From Polaromonas sp. YR568 (GTDB lineage: Bacteria > Pseudomonadota > Gammaproteobacteria > Burkholderiales > Burkholderiaceae_C), in assembly GCF_900116715.1 (NCBI RefSeq), contig NZ_FPBM01000001.1, forward strand, positions 312,784 to 376,783: a stretch of 64,000 bases of DNA, given 5' to 3'. Below the pieces are notes generated by a model. It had not been told where the DNA came from. It saw only the letters and a program-made list of their open reading frames with translations, and did not search any database. Numbering within the stretch: position 1 is the stretch's first letter; each line of letters starts with the position of its first letter. Below are positions 8,244 through 15,207 of this stretch, one piece after another. The position numbers and the translations under genes were made by a program.

Positions 8244-9103
8244 GCCACCACCGTCGAAGCCGCATGGCCGCGGCCTTGCGTCTCATGTGCGGGCGCCCAG
8301 TGCACCAGCTCCAGTGTGCCGTCGAAGTTTTCGACCAGCGCGGTGCGGCTTTCCACCCAGTCGCCGTCGTTGCAGTACAGCACGCCGTTGATTTCGCGCA
8401 TCTCGGCGCGGTGGATATGCCCGCAGACCACACCCTGGTGGCCGCGCCGGCGCGCTTCGTTGGCCACAGCCACTTCAAAGTCGGTGACGTAATTGAGCGC
8501 GCTCTTGACCTTTTGCTTCAGGTAGCTAGAGAGCGACCAGTAAGGCAAGCCCATGCGGGCGCGCAGGCTGTTCAGGTAGCGGTTAAGTTTGAGCGTGAAT
8601 TCATACAGGTTGTCGCCCACATAGGCGAGCCATTTGGCGCACTGCACCACGGCGTCGAAGTAGTCGCCGTGGATGATCCACAACTGGCGGCCGTCGGCGG
8701 TGGTGTGCACGGCTTCATCGATCACCTCGATGCCGCCGAACTGGTTGCCAATAAATTCACGCGCAAACTCATCGTGGTTGCCGGGCACGTAGATGATGCG
8801 GCAGCCTTTGCGGGCGCGGCGCAGCAACTTTTGCACCACGTCGTTGTGCGACTGCGGCCAGTACCAGCGGCGGCGCAGCTGCCAGCCGTCCACGATGTCA
8901 CCCACCAGGTAGAGGTTGTCGCTGGGGTGGGCTTTCAGAAAGTCCAGCAGCGCGGCCGCCTGGCAGCCGGGCGTGCCCAGGTGGACGTCGGAGATAAAGA
9001 TGGTGCGGTAGCGTTTGCGCAGCGAGTCGTCGTCATCATGGTCGTCGCTGCCCCCGCCGAAGCCGTTGCCCAGCGCACCCATCGCGTCAAACATGCTTCG
9101 CAT
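8240..9103 (-). CDS. plcP: PlcP-like metallophosphoesterase (phospholipase C type; LpxH superfamily)
   Basis: 287 residues. All calcineurin-type metal ligands are present: SDVHLG (Asp39, His41), VGDIVDGW (Asp69), PGNHDE (Asn109, His110), IIHGDYFD (His145) and CGHIHR (His229, His231). It is longer than LpxH (about 240 residues) because of a helical insertion near residues 155-205, as in the UDP-2,3-diacylglucosamine-hydrolase-like PlcP of rhizobia that cleaves phosphatidylcholine and phosphatidylethanolamine to diacylglycerol. The start overlaps the OlsB-like gene's stop by one base, and its stop overlaps the glycosyltransferase start. An acidic Gly/Asp-rich tail precedes the domain. The PlcP role is inferred from context; an LpxH-type lipid A function is the alternative. 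Confidence 0.82.
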   Translation of the reverse strand: MRSMFDAMGALGNGFGGGSDDHDDDDSLRKRYRTIFISDVHLGTPGCQAAALLDFLKAHPSDNLYLVGDIVDGWQLRRRWYWPQSHNDVVQKLLRRARKGCRIIYVPGNHDEFAREFIGNQFGGIEVIDEAVHTTADGRQLWIIHGDYFDAVVQCAKWLAYVGDNLYEFTLKLNRYLNSLRARMGLPYWSLSSYLKQKVKSALNYVTDFEVAVANEARRRGHQGVVCGHIHRAEMREINGVLYCNDGDWVESRTALVENFDGTLELVHWAPAHETQGRGHAASTVVA

Positions 9104-9969
9104 CAGGCCTCCGTGGTGTTGCCCGGCACCGGTTTGCCGGAGAAGTGTTTCAGGTAGCGCGGCGGCAGGTCGGCGATGCGCATCATCATGGGCAGGTCGG
9201 CCGAGTTGAAATCAGGGTCCCAGGCCGGCGCGCCCAGCACCTTGGCGCCCAGGCGCAAGTAGCCTTTGATCAGTGCGGGCGGCTCCACGTCCAGCGTGTC
9301 GTCCAGCTTCTCGACGGGCAAGGCCAGGCGCGGCGTGACGCGGTATTCAATCGCGGCGAGATGCGTTTCGCGCACCTGGCGCCAGATGCTGGCGGCCGCA
9401 TGGCCACTCGAAACACCGTTGTGCTGCATCGGGATGCTGGCGCAGCCGATCATGGTGTCGAGCTGGTTGCGCGACATGAACTCGGCCAGCGCGCCCCACA
9501 GCGCCAGGATGACGCCGCCGTGGCGGTGGTCGGCATGCACGCAGCTGCGGCCCAGCTCGACCATGCGCTCGCGCAGTGCGCGCAGGCGGGTCAGGTCGAA
9601 CTCGGTGTCGCTGTAGGTGCTGCCTACGCGCTTGGCCTGCGTGGGCGTCAGCACGCGGTAGGTGCCGATGACTTCCTGGCTGTCGGCATCGCGAACCAGC
9701 AGGTGTTCGCAGTAGTCGTCAAACAGGTCCACATCGTGGCCGGGCAAGGTCTTGGACAGCGTGGCGCCCATCTCGAGCGCGAAGACCTGGTACCTCAGGC
9801 GCTGCGCCTGCCGGACCTCGTCCTGGTGCCGGGCCCAGCTGACCGAGATTTTCCCCACTGGAGCCCTTTGAACAGGGGCTGGACTGACAGCATGACCGCT
9901 TTGATGAAGTGACCCCCGTGGCATTGCGACTGGCGACAATGCAAAGGTGGGATTGGGCAGTTCTTTCAT
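9103..9969 (-). CDS. olsB: OlsB-like GNAT N-acyltransferase (ornithine lipid synthesis)
   Basis: 288 residues. After a variable 50-residue head, the acyl-homoserine-lactone-synthase-like GNAT core (hemolysin-like/OlsB family) is evident: RYQVFALEMGATL, DLFDDYCEHLLVRD, EVIGTYRVLTP, then VELGRSCVHADHRHGGVILA and a C-terminal KGYLRLGAKVLGAPAWDPDF. OlsB transfers a 3-hydroxyacyl group from ACP to ornithine to give lyso-ornithine lipid. AAGGAG stands before the ATG at 9969. It is the first gene of the tight olsB-plcP-GT4 unit. No OlsA partner is in the window, so a second acyltransferase would have to be elsewhere. Substrate is inferred. Confidence 0.82.
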   Translation of the reverse strand: MKELPNPTFALSPVAMPRGSLHQSGHAVSPAPVQRAPVGKISVSWARHQDEVRQAQRLRYQVFALEMGATLSKTLPGHDVDLFDDYCEHLLVRDADSQEVIGTYRVLTPTQAKRVGSTYSDTEFDLTRLRALRERMVELGRSCVHADHRHGGVILALWGALAEFMSRNQLDTMIGCASIPMQHNGVSSGHAAASIWRQVRETHLAAIEYRVTPRLALPVEKLDDTLDVEPPALIKGYLRLGAKVLGAPAWDPDFNSADLPMMMRIADLPPRYLKHFSGKPVPGNTTEA

Positions 9970-10075
9970 GGCTAACTCCTTGTTTCCTTGTGTCTCAACA
10001 ATTTCGGCAGTTCATCAACTCAGCGATTCAACAAATCAAAACAACTCAACAACTCAATAAATCAAATCGCGCTGT

Positions 10076-10100
10076 AAAAAAGCCCCAAAAAATGGGGCTT
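10076..10100 (-). terminator. Rho-independent terminator of the 86-codon gene
   Basis: On the minus strand a 7-bp stem (AAGCCCC/GGGGCTT, 10080-10086 with 10094-10100) with a 7-nt AT loop is followed by a run of six T. It starts 6 bp after the stop of the 86-codon gene and lies 107 bp upstream of the OlsB-like gene, so read-through into olsB would be limited or regulated. Confidence 0.75.
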
Positions 10101-10106
10101 CGACTT

Positions 10107-10367
10107 TCAATCACCGGCGGCCAGAGAAACCGCCTTGTCGCGTCGCCCCAGACTCGCGGCCATCATCGGCCGCGCGTTCGACAAGCCCTCCAGCCAGGGC
10201 CGCGTTCCGGCCTTGAACTTCAAACCACCCGGGCTGTTGGCCAGGGCCTGGGCCGTGCAGCGCAAAATACGCAGGCACTGCTTGTTCAGGTCTTGAAAGC
10301 CGGCGCTCAAACCACGGCTGGCGGTGTTCGATTCCGGTCCCATCGGGTGCTCTGTCATGCTGGTCAT
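10107..10367 (-). CDS. Unknown small protein under a Pho box
   Basis: 86 residues, MTSMTEHPMGPESNTASRGL at the N-terminus and a central amphipathic stretch LNKQCLRILRCTAQALANS; basic overall, no signal peptide or membrane helix. No family recognised. It is judged real because its codons are GC-rich in the third position like the neighbours, a rho-independent terminator follows after 6 bp, and a triple Pho box lies 34-62 bp upstream. No strong ribosome-binding site precedes the first Met, so Met4 or Met9 could be the start. Its place before olsB-plcP-glycosyltransferase suggests a job in phosphate-starvation lipid change or storage. Confidence 0.6.
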   Translation of the reverse strand: MTSMTEHPMGPESNTASRGLSAGFQDLNKQCLRILRCTAQALANSPGGLKFKAGTRPWLEGLSNARPMMAASLGRRDKAVSLAAGD

Positions 10368-10400
10368 GACGTGATTCTGGGAGGAGGGGGTGACGCGTTC

Positions 10401-10429
10401 GTGTCAGTTCAATGGCAGTTGTGTGACAG
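10401..10429 (-). promoter_or_regulatory. Pho box (PhoB operator), three direct heptamers
   Basis: On the minus strand CTGTCAC (10429-10423), CTGCCAT (10418-10412) and CTGACAC (10407-10401) occur with exact 11-bp periodicity, separated by ACAA and TGAA. Each heptamer differs from CTGTCAT by only one or two bases. The orientation points to the 86-codon gene and, beyond its terminator, the olsB-plcP-glycosyltransferase operon. No good -10 hexamer was found at the expected distance. Confidence 0.8.
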
Positions 10430-10598
10430 GGCGCAGGGGGCCATCAGACGTGGCTGCAAAGCGACAGGCCACGCAGCGTAGGAGATCGCCGACCTGGTAA
10501 GGCGAAAGGCGCGTGCAAAAGAGGCATGGCCGCGCGCGCTACTTTCGGGGCTTCACCACAAGGCCCGCAGCCGGGCGCCCCAGCCAAGGAGAACCACC

Positions 10599-10904
10599 AT
10601 GCCCAAAGGCGACAAGTCAGCCTACACCGACAAGCAAAAACGCAAGGCCCGGCACATTGAAGAAGGTTACGAAGACCGCGGCGTAGGCAAGGAAGAGGCC
10701 GAACGCCGCGCCTGGGCCACAGTCAACAAGGAAAGCGGCGGCGGCGAAAAGTCCGGCTCCGGACGCGGCAAGCCGGAGAACCATTCGGCTTCACGCAAAG
10801 GCGGGCTGCTGGGCGGCGCTGCGGCGGCCGCACGCCCGGCCGCTGAGCGCTCGGCCTCGGCCAAAAAAGGCGCAGCCACCCGCAGGCGCGACGCCGCGAA
10901 ATAA
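10599..10904 (+). CDS. Small basic stress protein of the 'plasmid stabilization'/KGG-like type
   Basis: 101 residues. The N-terminal half, MPKGDKSAYTDKQKRKARHI then GVGKEEAERRAWATVNKESG, matches a widespread small protein family often labelled plasmid stabilization protein, for which no toxin-antitoxin function is shown. The second half is Ser/Gly/Ala/Lys-rich and likely disordered (SASRKGG). AAGGAGAACCACC precedes the ATG. It stands alone, divergent from the Pho-box gene and convergent with arsC. General stress or DNA-associated function is inference. Confidence 0.8.
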   Translation: MPKGDKSAYTDKQKRKARHIEEGYEDRGVGKEEAERRAWATVNKESGGGEKSGSGRGKPENHSASRKGGLLGGAAAAARPAAERSASAKKGAATRRRDAAK

Positions 10905-10908
10905 GGGT

Positions 10909-11367
10909 TTAGCGGCCGACGACGCGATCGCCCTTCTCGTTGATCACCTGCTCGCCGTCTTCCTTGGCAAAGGCGCCGCGCTGCGGCAGCGGCAGGATGT
11001 CCAGCACCACCTCCGACGGGCGGCACAGGCGCGTGCCGATGGATGTCACCACGATGGGCCGGTTGATCAGGATGGGGTGGGTCAGCATGGCGTCGATCAG
11101 CGCGTCGTCGCCCAGCGCGGGGGCGTCCAAGCCCAGTTCCTTGAAAACAGCTTCCTTTTCGCGAATCACCTCGCGCACCGGAACCGCCATCTGCGCGACC
11201 AGCTCCCGCAGTTTTTCGCGCGTGGGGGGCGTTTTCAGGTATTCGATGACTTCGGGTTCGATGCCGGCATTGCGAATCAAGGCCAGCGTGTTGCGCGAAG
11301 TGCCGCATTTGGGGTTGTGATAGATGGTGACGTTCGTAGTTGTGGCGGCTGTCGTGGCGGAAGGCAT
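10909..11367 (-). CDS. arsC: Arsenate reductase, glutaredoxin-coupled ArsC family
   Basis: 152 residues from the ATG at 11367, which has TTTAGGAGCT upstream; a start at 11418 would run into the divergent arsR promoter. The catalytic Cys is Cys21 in YHNPKCGTSRNTLALI, with the ArsC/Spx-fold partner motifs EVIEYLKTPP, THPILINRPIV and RPSEVVLDIL. It reduces arsenate to arsenite using glutathione and glutaredoxin. Divergent from arsR-arsI-aqpS with an ArsR-type operator in between, so probably derepressed by arsenite together with them. Confidence 0.94.
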   Translation of the reverse strand: MPSATTAATTTNVTIYHNPKCGTSRNTLALIRNAGIEPEVIEYLKTPPTREKLRELVAQMAVPVREVIREKEAVFKELGLDAPALGDDALIDAMLTHPILINRPIVVTSIGTRLCRPSEVVLDILPLPQRGAFAKEDGEQVINEKGDRVVGR

Positions 11368-11404
11368 GCGGGAGCTCCTAAAAAATGGATGAATTGTGAA
11401 TGGC

Positions 11405-11433
11405 TTGCATCGATTCAATATTTCAATTATATT
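11405..11433 (+). promoter_or_regulatory. arsR promoter
   Basis: A -35 TTGCAT (11405-11410) and a -10 TATATT (11428-11433) are separated by exactly 17 bp. A start site 7 bp beyond the -10 is base 11440, the A of the arsR ATG. With no ribosome-binding site and no alternative start codon, arsR is predicted to be translated from a leaderless mRNA. Confidence 0.6.
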
Positions 11434-11446
11434 TGAAATATGGAAT
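11413..11446. promoter_or_regulatory. ArsR-type operator between arsC and arsR
   Basis: Fourteen-base arms (11413-11426 and 11433-11446) are inverted repeats with one mismatched pair around a 6-bp spacer; the core is ATATTTCAA against TTGAAATAT. AT-rich TTCAA/TTGAA dyads of this kind are typical ArsR/SmtB operators. It covers the -10 element and the start codon of arsR, so repressor binding would block initiation. Confidence 0.75.
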
Positions 11447-11802
11447 CTTTAACTGCATCCCCCGAGCTTGCCATCCTCGATGAAAGCGCCGCCGTCAGGG
11501 CACTGGCGGCCCTCGCCCAGGCTCAGCGGCTACGCGCCTTCCGCGCACTCGTCGTCGCCGGCCCTGAAGGATTGACGCCGGGCGTGATGGCCGAACAGCT
11601 GGGCGTCGCCCCCAGCGCCCTCTCCTTCCATCTGAAGGAGCTCGCGAATTCAGGCCTGGCCAGCAGCGAGGCACGCGGCCGCAACCTGATCTACCGCGCC
11701 AACTTCAGCCAGATGAATGCGCTGCTCGGCTATTTGACCGAGCACTGCTGCGAAGGCGGCGTCTGCGAAGTCGCCACGCCCCCCGGTTGCACCACCTGCT
11801 AG
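11440..11802 (+). CDS. arsR: ArsR/SmtB-family arsenic-responsive repressor
   Basis: 120 residues, winged helix-turn-helix with LSFHLKELANSGLASSEARG as recognition and wing region (61-80). The metal-binding cysteines are not in the recognition helix but at the C-terminus: Cys103-Cys104, Cys109, Cys117 and Cys120 (EHCCEGGVCE and PPGCTTC), as in the Acidithiobacillus ferrooxidans ArsR type with a vicinal Cys pair plus a third Cys. It should repress both itself and arsC. The only plausible start, ATG at 11440, lacks a Shine-Dalgarno sequence and coincides with the predicted transcription start. Confidence 0.93.
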   Translation: MESLTASPELAILDESAAVRALAALAQAQRLRAFRALVVAGPEGLTPGVMAEQLGVAPSALSFHLKELANSGLASSEARGRNLIYRANFSQMNALLGYLTEHCCEGGVCEVATPPGCTTC

Positions 11803-11820
11803 CCACCCAAGGAGAACCTC

Positions 11821-12261
11821 ATGAAACGCTTCCATGTCCATGTCCACGTCAAGAACCTTGAGCAAAACATCGCCTTTTACTCCGCCATGTTCGAACAGCA
11901 ACCCGCCCGCACCGAGGCCGACTACGCCAAGTGGATGCTGAACGACCCACCCGTCAATTTCGCCATTTCCACGCGCGGCGATGCGCCCGGCATCGACCAC
12001 CTGGGCATCCAGGTCGAGCGCGCTGAAGAACTTGATGCCCTCAAGGCCAGCGCCACCCGCGCCGATATGACTTTGCTGGACGAAGGCCCCACCACCTGCT
12101 GCTATGCCCGCAGCGACAAATACTGGCTGACCGACCCGCAGGGCATCGCCTGGGAGCAGTTCCACACGCTAGACAGCATTCCCGTATTCAGTGAAGCCAA
12201 GCCCGCCACCGGCAAGGCCTGCTGCGCCGCGCCGGCCGGTGCAACTGCGGCGTGCTGTTAA
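11821..12261 (+). CDS. arsI: ArsI/CadI-family vicinal-oxygen-chelate dioxygenase (C-As lyase)
   Basis: 146 residues with the glyoxalase/dioxygenase fold. Candidate Fe(II) ligands are a His in the first strand (MKRFHVHVHV), His60 in IDHLGIQVE and Glu112 in AWEQFHT. The vicinal Cys93-Cys94 (TTCCYARSDKYW), which bind trivalent organoarsenicals in ArsI, are present. The enzyme cleaves the carbon-arsenic bond of methylarsenite and aromatic arsenicals. The C-terminus adds two more Cys pairs (KACCAAP, TAACC). AAGGAGAACCTC precedes the ATG; it follows arsR by 18 bp and overlaps aqpS. Confidence 0.9.
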   Translation: MKRFHVHVHVKNLEQNIAFYSAMFEQQPARTEADYAKWMLNDPPVNFAISTRGDAPGIDHLGIQVERAEELDALKASATRADMTLLDEGPTTCCYARSDKYWLTDPQGIAWEQFHTLDSIPVFSEAKPATGKACCAAPAGATAACC

Positions 12262-12962
12262 ATCCTGCAGCGGACGCACCCCGCACACCCTCACTCGCCC
12301 GGCAAACGCTGGCGGAATTCGTCGGCACCGCCGCCCTGCTCTGCGCCGTCATAGGCTCCGGCATCATGGCCGAGCGCCTGTCGGCCGGCAACATGGGTGT
12401 GGCCCTGCTGGCCAACACACTCGCCACCGTGTTTGCGCTTTATGTGCTGATCGAGGTGCTGGGCCCCATCAGCGGCGCGCACTTCAATCCGGTGGTGACG
12501 CTTGTTATGTGGTCAAAAAACCCTGAAACCCGCGCAGGACGAGTGCAAGCTGCTTCCCTTTTTATAGCAGCCCAATTGCTGGGCGCAGTCGCCGGCGCCT
12601 GGCTGGCGCATGCCATGTTTGACATGAGCGTGCTGCAGCTAAGCACCAAGGTGCGCAGCGGCGGCGGCCAGTGGCTGGCCGAAGCGGTCGCCACCGCCGG
12701 GCTGATTCTGGTCGTGCTGCGCGCGCCGGCCGCCAAGGCGCCGGCGCTGGTGGCCTGCTACATCGGCGCGGCTTACTGGTTCACCGCCAGCACCTCGTTT
12801 GCCAACCCGGCTGCCGTGCTGGGGCGCATGCTGTCCGACAGCTTTGCCGGCATCACGCCCGCCAGCGCGCCTGGCTTTGTGCTGGCCCAGGCTGCCGGTG
12901 CGTTCGCGGGTGTGGCGCTGCACCGCGCGCTGGGCGCGCAGCAGGTGTCAACCGGAAGCTGA
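12252..12962 (+). CDS. aqpS: Aquaglyceroporin of the ars operon, AqpS-like
   Basis: 236 residues starting with GTG at 12252, overlapping the arsI stop by 10 bp. Major intrinsic protein family: first half-helix SGAHFNPVVTL carries NPV in place of NPA, second SFANPAAVLGR carries NPA with the selectivity Arg. Six membrane helices can be traced. In ars operons AqpS lets arsenite or methylarsenite produced in the cell leave down its gradient. No ArsB or Acr3 pump is present, so AqpS and the following MFS protein may be the exit routes. Confidence 0.9.
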   Translation: MLLNPAADAPRTPSLARQTLAEFVGTAALLCAVIGSGIMAERLSAGNMGVALLANTLATVFALYVLIEVLGPISGAHFNPVVTLVMWSKNPETRAGRVQAASLFIAAQLLGAVAGAWLAHAMFDMSVLQLSTKVRSGGGQWLAEAVATAGLILVVLRAPAAKAPALVACYIGAAYWFTASTSFANPAAVLGRMLSDSFAGITPASAPGFVLAQAAGAFAGVALHRALGAQQVSTGS

Positions 12963-13008
12963 AGCCAACGCAGAGCTAGCGGGCAGCCCTGCATTCCTTG
13001 CTACCCTT

Positions 13009-14238
13009 GTGCCCGTGACCCCTCAAAGCCGCACCGCCACCATCGTCCAGCTGGGCCTCGCCCAAACGCTGGCCTGGGCTTCGAGCTACTACCTGCCGGC
13101 CATCCTCGCGGTGCCCATGGCGCGCGACCTCGGCATCAGCACACCCACCGTGTTTGCCGCGTTCTCAGCCGCGCTGGTGGTGTCCGCACTGCTGGGGCCG
13201 GCAGCCGGCAAAGCCATAGACCGGCATGGCGGCAAACCGGTGCTGGCGGCTAACAGCCTGATCTTTGCCGCCGGGCTGGCCACGCTGGCCTTCGCGCAAG
13301 GGCCGGTGGGCCTCTTTGCCGGATGGGTGATCCTGGGTGTAGCCATGGCCGCAGGCCTTTATGAAGCGGCCTTCGCCGCGCTGGTGCACCTGTATGGCAA
13401 AGACGCGCGCGGCGCCATCACCGGCATCACGCTGTTTGCCGGTTTTGCCAGCACCGTGGGCTGGCCGCTCTCGACCTGGCTGGAGCTGGAATGGGGCTGG
13501 CGCACGACCTGCCTGGTGTGGGCGGCGCTGCACTTGCTGCTGGGCCTGCCGCTCAATTGGCGATTGCCTGGCTCATCCATCTCATCCACGGCTACTCACT
13601 CAGCTCCAGACATTGCCGCAGAAGCACTCCCTGATTCCGCTCCGCCCCAAACCACACAGCCCGCGCCCGCAGCCACAGCCCGCACCGCCGCCCTGCTCGC
13701 ACTGGTGTTCGCCGTGACCTGGTTCATCAGCACCGCCATGGCCGCCCACCTGCCACGCCTGCTGCAAGCCCATGGCGTGCCGCTGGCCACCGCGCTGATA
13801 TTTGCCGGGCTGGTCGGCCCCGCGCAGGTGGCCGGGCGGCTGCTCGAATACGGCCTGCTGCGCAATATCCACCCGCTGATTTCGGCGCGCGCGGCGGGCG
13901 CGATGCACACCTTGGGCGCGGCAGTGTTCCTGTTCTTCGGCGTGCCGGCCGGCGCGATATTTACTGTGCTGCACGGCGCCGGCAACGGGGTGCTGACGAT
14001 TGCCAAAGGCACGCTGCCGCTGGTGCTGTTTGGCGTACGCGACTACGGCGTACGCCAGGGCCTGCTGATGGTGCCGGCCCGCTTCGCGCAAGCGACGGCG
14101 CCGTGGTTGTTTGGTCTGGCGATTGACCGTTTTGGCGCGGGTGCGCTGTGGTTTTCAGCGGCGTTGGGGTTGGTGGCGTTTGCGGCGCTGATGCTGCTGC
14201 ATGACCCTTCTTCCGCGGCAGCCCGGCACGGGGACTGA
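13009..14238 (+). CDS. MFS transporter in the arsenic operon
   Basis: About 409 residues from GTG at 13009 (a second GTG at 13015 is equally possible); an upstream ATG at 12799 in this frame would overlap aqpS by 164 bp and is rejected. Twelve hydrophobic segments in two halves joined by a Pro/Ala/Ser-rich loop near residues 185-220. The first half has the loop AAGKAIDRHGGKPVLAANSL, a variant of the MFS motif A, followed by GLYEAAFAAL. It begins 46 bp after aqpS, so very likely the last gene of the operon. Substrate unknown; efflux of an arsenical is inference. Confidence 0.85.
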   Translation: MPVTPQSRTATIVQLGLAQTLAWASSYYLPAILAVPMARDLGISTPTVFAAFSAALVVSALLGPAAGKAIDRHGGKPVLAANSLIFAAGLATLAFAQGPVGLFAGWVILGVAMAAGLYEAAFAALVHLYGKDARGAITGITLFAGFASTVGWPLSTWLELEWGWRTTCLVWAALHLLLGLPLNWRLPGSSISSTATHSAPDIAAEALPDSAPPQTTQPAPAATARTAALLALVFAVTWFISTAMAAHLPRLLQAHGVPLATALIFAGLVGPAQVAGRLLEYGLLRNIHPLISARAAGAMHTLGAAVFLFFGVPAGAIFTVLHGAGNGVLTIAKGTLPLVLFGVRDYGVRQGLLMVPARFAQATAPWLFGLAIDRFGAGALWFSAALGLVAFAALMLLHDPSSAAARHGD

Positions 14239-14279
14239 GCTAGGATGCCTGCAATCAGACAAAAGCGGACATTTAACAG

Positions 14280-14783
14280 ATGAAGTTCAGCTACTCTTTT
14301 AGCATCCCCTTGGCAACCCCTTTGCCACCAGTCGAAAAACTGTACTCGTTCGACTACAACGAATTCACACTCAGTCTCACCGAGGACTGGCGGCTGATTC
14401 CTACCGTCGAAGAACGCACCTTTAACTGGTACTCCGAAAAGGAAAAAGCAGGAATTACTGTCAGCACCGATTTCTACGAGGTACCGGAGAACAAATGGGC
14501 TGCATTCGCCGAAGTGAACCTGAACAGCCGGCACAAAGCATTCGAGGGTATCGCTGACGAAGCTGTGACCGTGATCAACCGCAGCATTGCACCCTATTCT
14601 GGCGGGGGTGGCCTGGAACTTAGCTACGTGGCGCATGACGCCAAGACGACTTACCTGTATCTGGGATATGTCACCTCGCGGAAGATTTTTAATTTCACTC
14701 TTACCTATGGCACAGACAGGATGGCTGCCATCGCTCTCTACAACAAGACGATGCAAGAACGGCTGCGCGTCAAGATTCCTTAG
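14280..14783 (+). CDS. Hypothetical protein, DcrB/PsbP-fold-like pattern
   Basis: 167 residues, no signal peptide. It begins MKFSYSFSIPLATPLPPVEK and then has the F-D-Y-N-E-F-T-L-S-L, W-R-L-I-P pattern, followed by alternating strands and a long helix (ENKWAAFAEVNLNSRHKAFE). Such patterns occur in DcrB-like and type VI accessory proteins, but I cannot assign a family. The following gene starts 9 bp later. The region from here to 16.1 kb is less GC-rich than the flanks. Confidence 0.65.
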   Translation: MKFSYSFSIPLATPLPPVEKLYSFDYNEFTLSLTEDWRLIPTVEERTFNWYSEKEKAGITVSTDFYEVPENKWAAFAEVNLNSRHKAFEGIADEAVTVINRSIAPYSGGGGLELSYVAHDAKTTYLYLGYVTSRKIFNFTLTYGTDRMAAIALYNKTMQERLRVKIP

Positions 14784-14792
14784 AGCAGCGCG

Positions 14793-15119
14793 ATGTCATC
14801 ACCCATGAAAACCAGAATCATGTACATCGAAGCGAAGTCGGGCGGGTTGACCGGCCCCGCGCGAATTGGCCGCGTGACCGCATCGAAGACAGGCGCAACG
14901 CTGTACTACCAAGGCAAGGCGTTCCAAAGCCTCAAGGGCGCCGGACTCAAGTCCAACTACTTCGACGTTGAGACGGGTGAGCACTACTGGATCTCAGGAC
15001 CACGCCGGGATGGCCGCGATGCGCTTTACGCGACAAATATTCAGCCAGACATTGATGCCGACGTGGCGCATGAGTACTGGGCGACGATTCGGCAGTCGCA
15101 GGCATCCAGGCAGTCATAG
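14793..15119 (+). CDS. Small conserved protein of unknown function
   Basis: 108 residues (104 if the second Met at 14805 is used). The segment RIMYIEAKSGGLTGPARIGR and later FQSLKGAGLKSNYFDVETGE, EHYWISGPRRDG match a small family sometimes mislabelled as 1-deoxyxylulose-5-phosphate synthase in databases; it has none of that enzyme's domains. No signal peptide. It follows the 167-residue protein after 9 bp, so the two are probably co-transcribed. Function unknown. Confidence 0.75.
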   Translation: MSSPMKTRIMYIEAKSGGLTGPARIGRVTASKTGATLYYQGKAFQSLKGAGLKSNYFDVETGEHYWISGPRRDGRDALYATNIQPDIDADVAHEYWATIRQSQASRQS

Positions 15120-15207
15120 AGCCCTGCCCTGAGTGCCGAGCCCACTTCGGACATCAGCAAGAGGGCAGCGTCCAGTCGGAAGCAGACATTCACCCAAGGA
15201 CCAAGGT

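Noticed and set aside
9970-10075. A further Pho box directly before olsB
   Set aside because: CTGCCGA-like heptamers occur but not at 11-bp spacing; only repeated CAACTCA units are clear.
10599-10904. Toxin-antitoxin system suggested by the name plasmid stabilization protein
   Set aside because: No partner gene, and the protein lacks ParE/RelE features; the name is a database inheritance.
12799-13008. ATG at 12799 as start of the MFS transporter
   Set aside because: It would overlap aqpS by 164 bp and add an Arg/Pro-rich head with no membrane-protein character.
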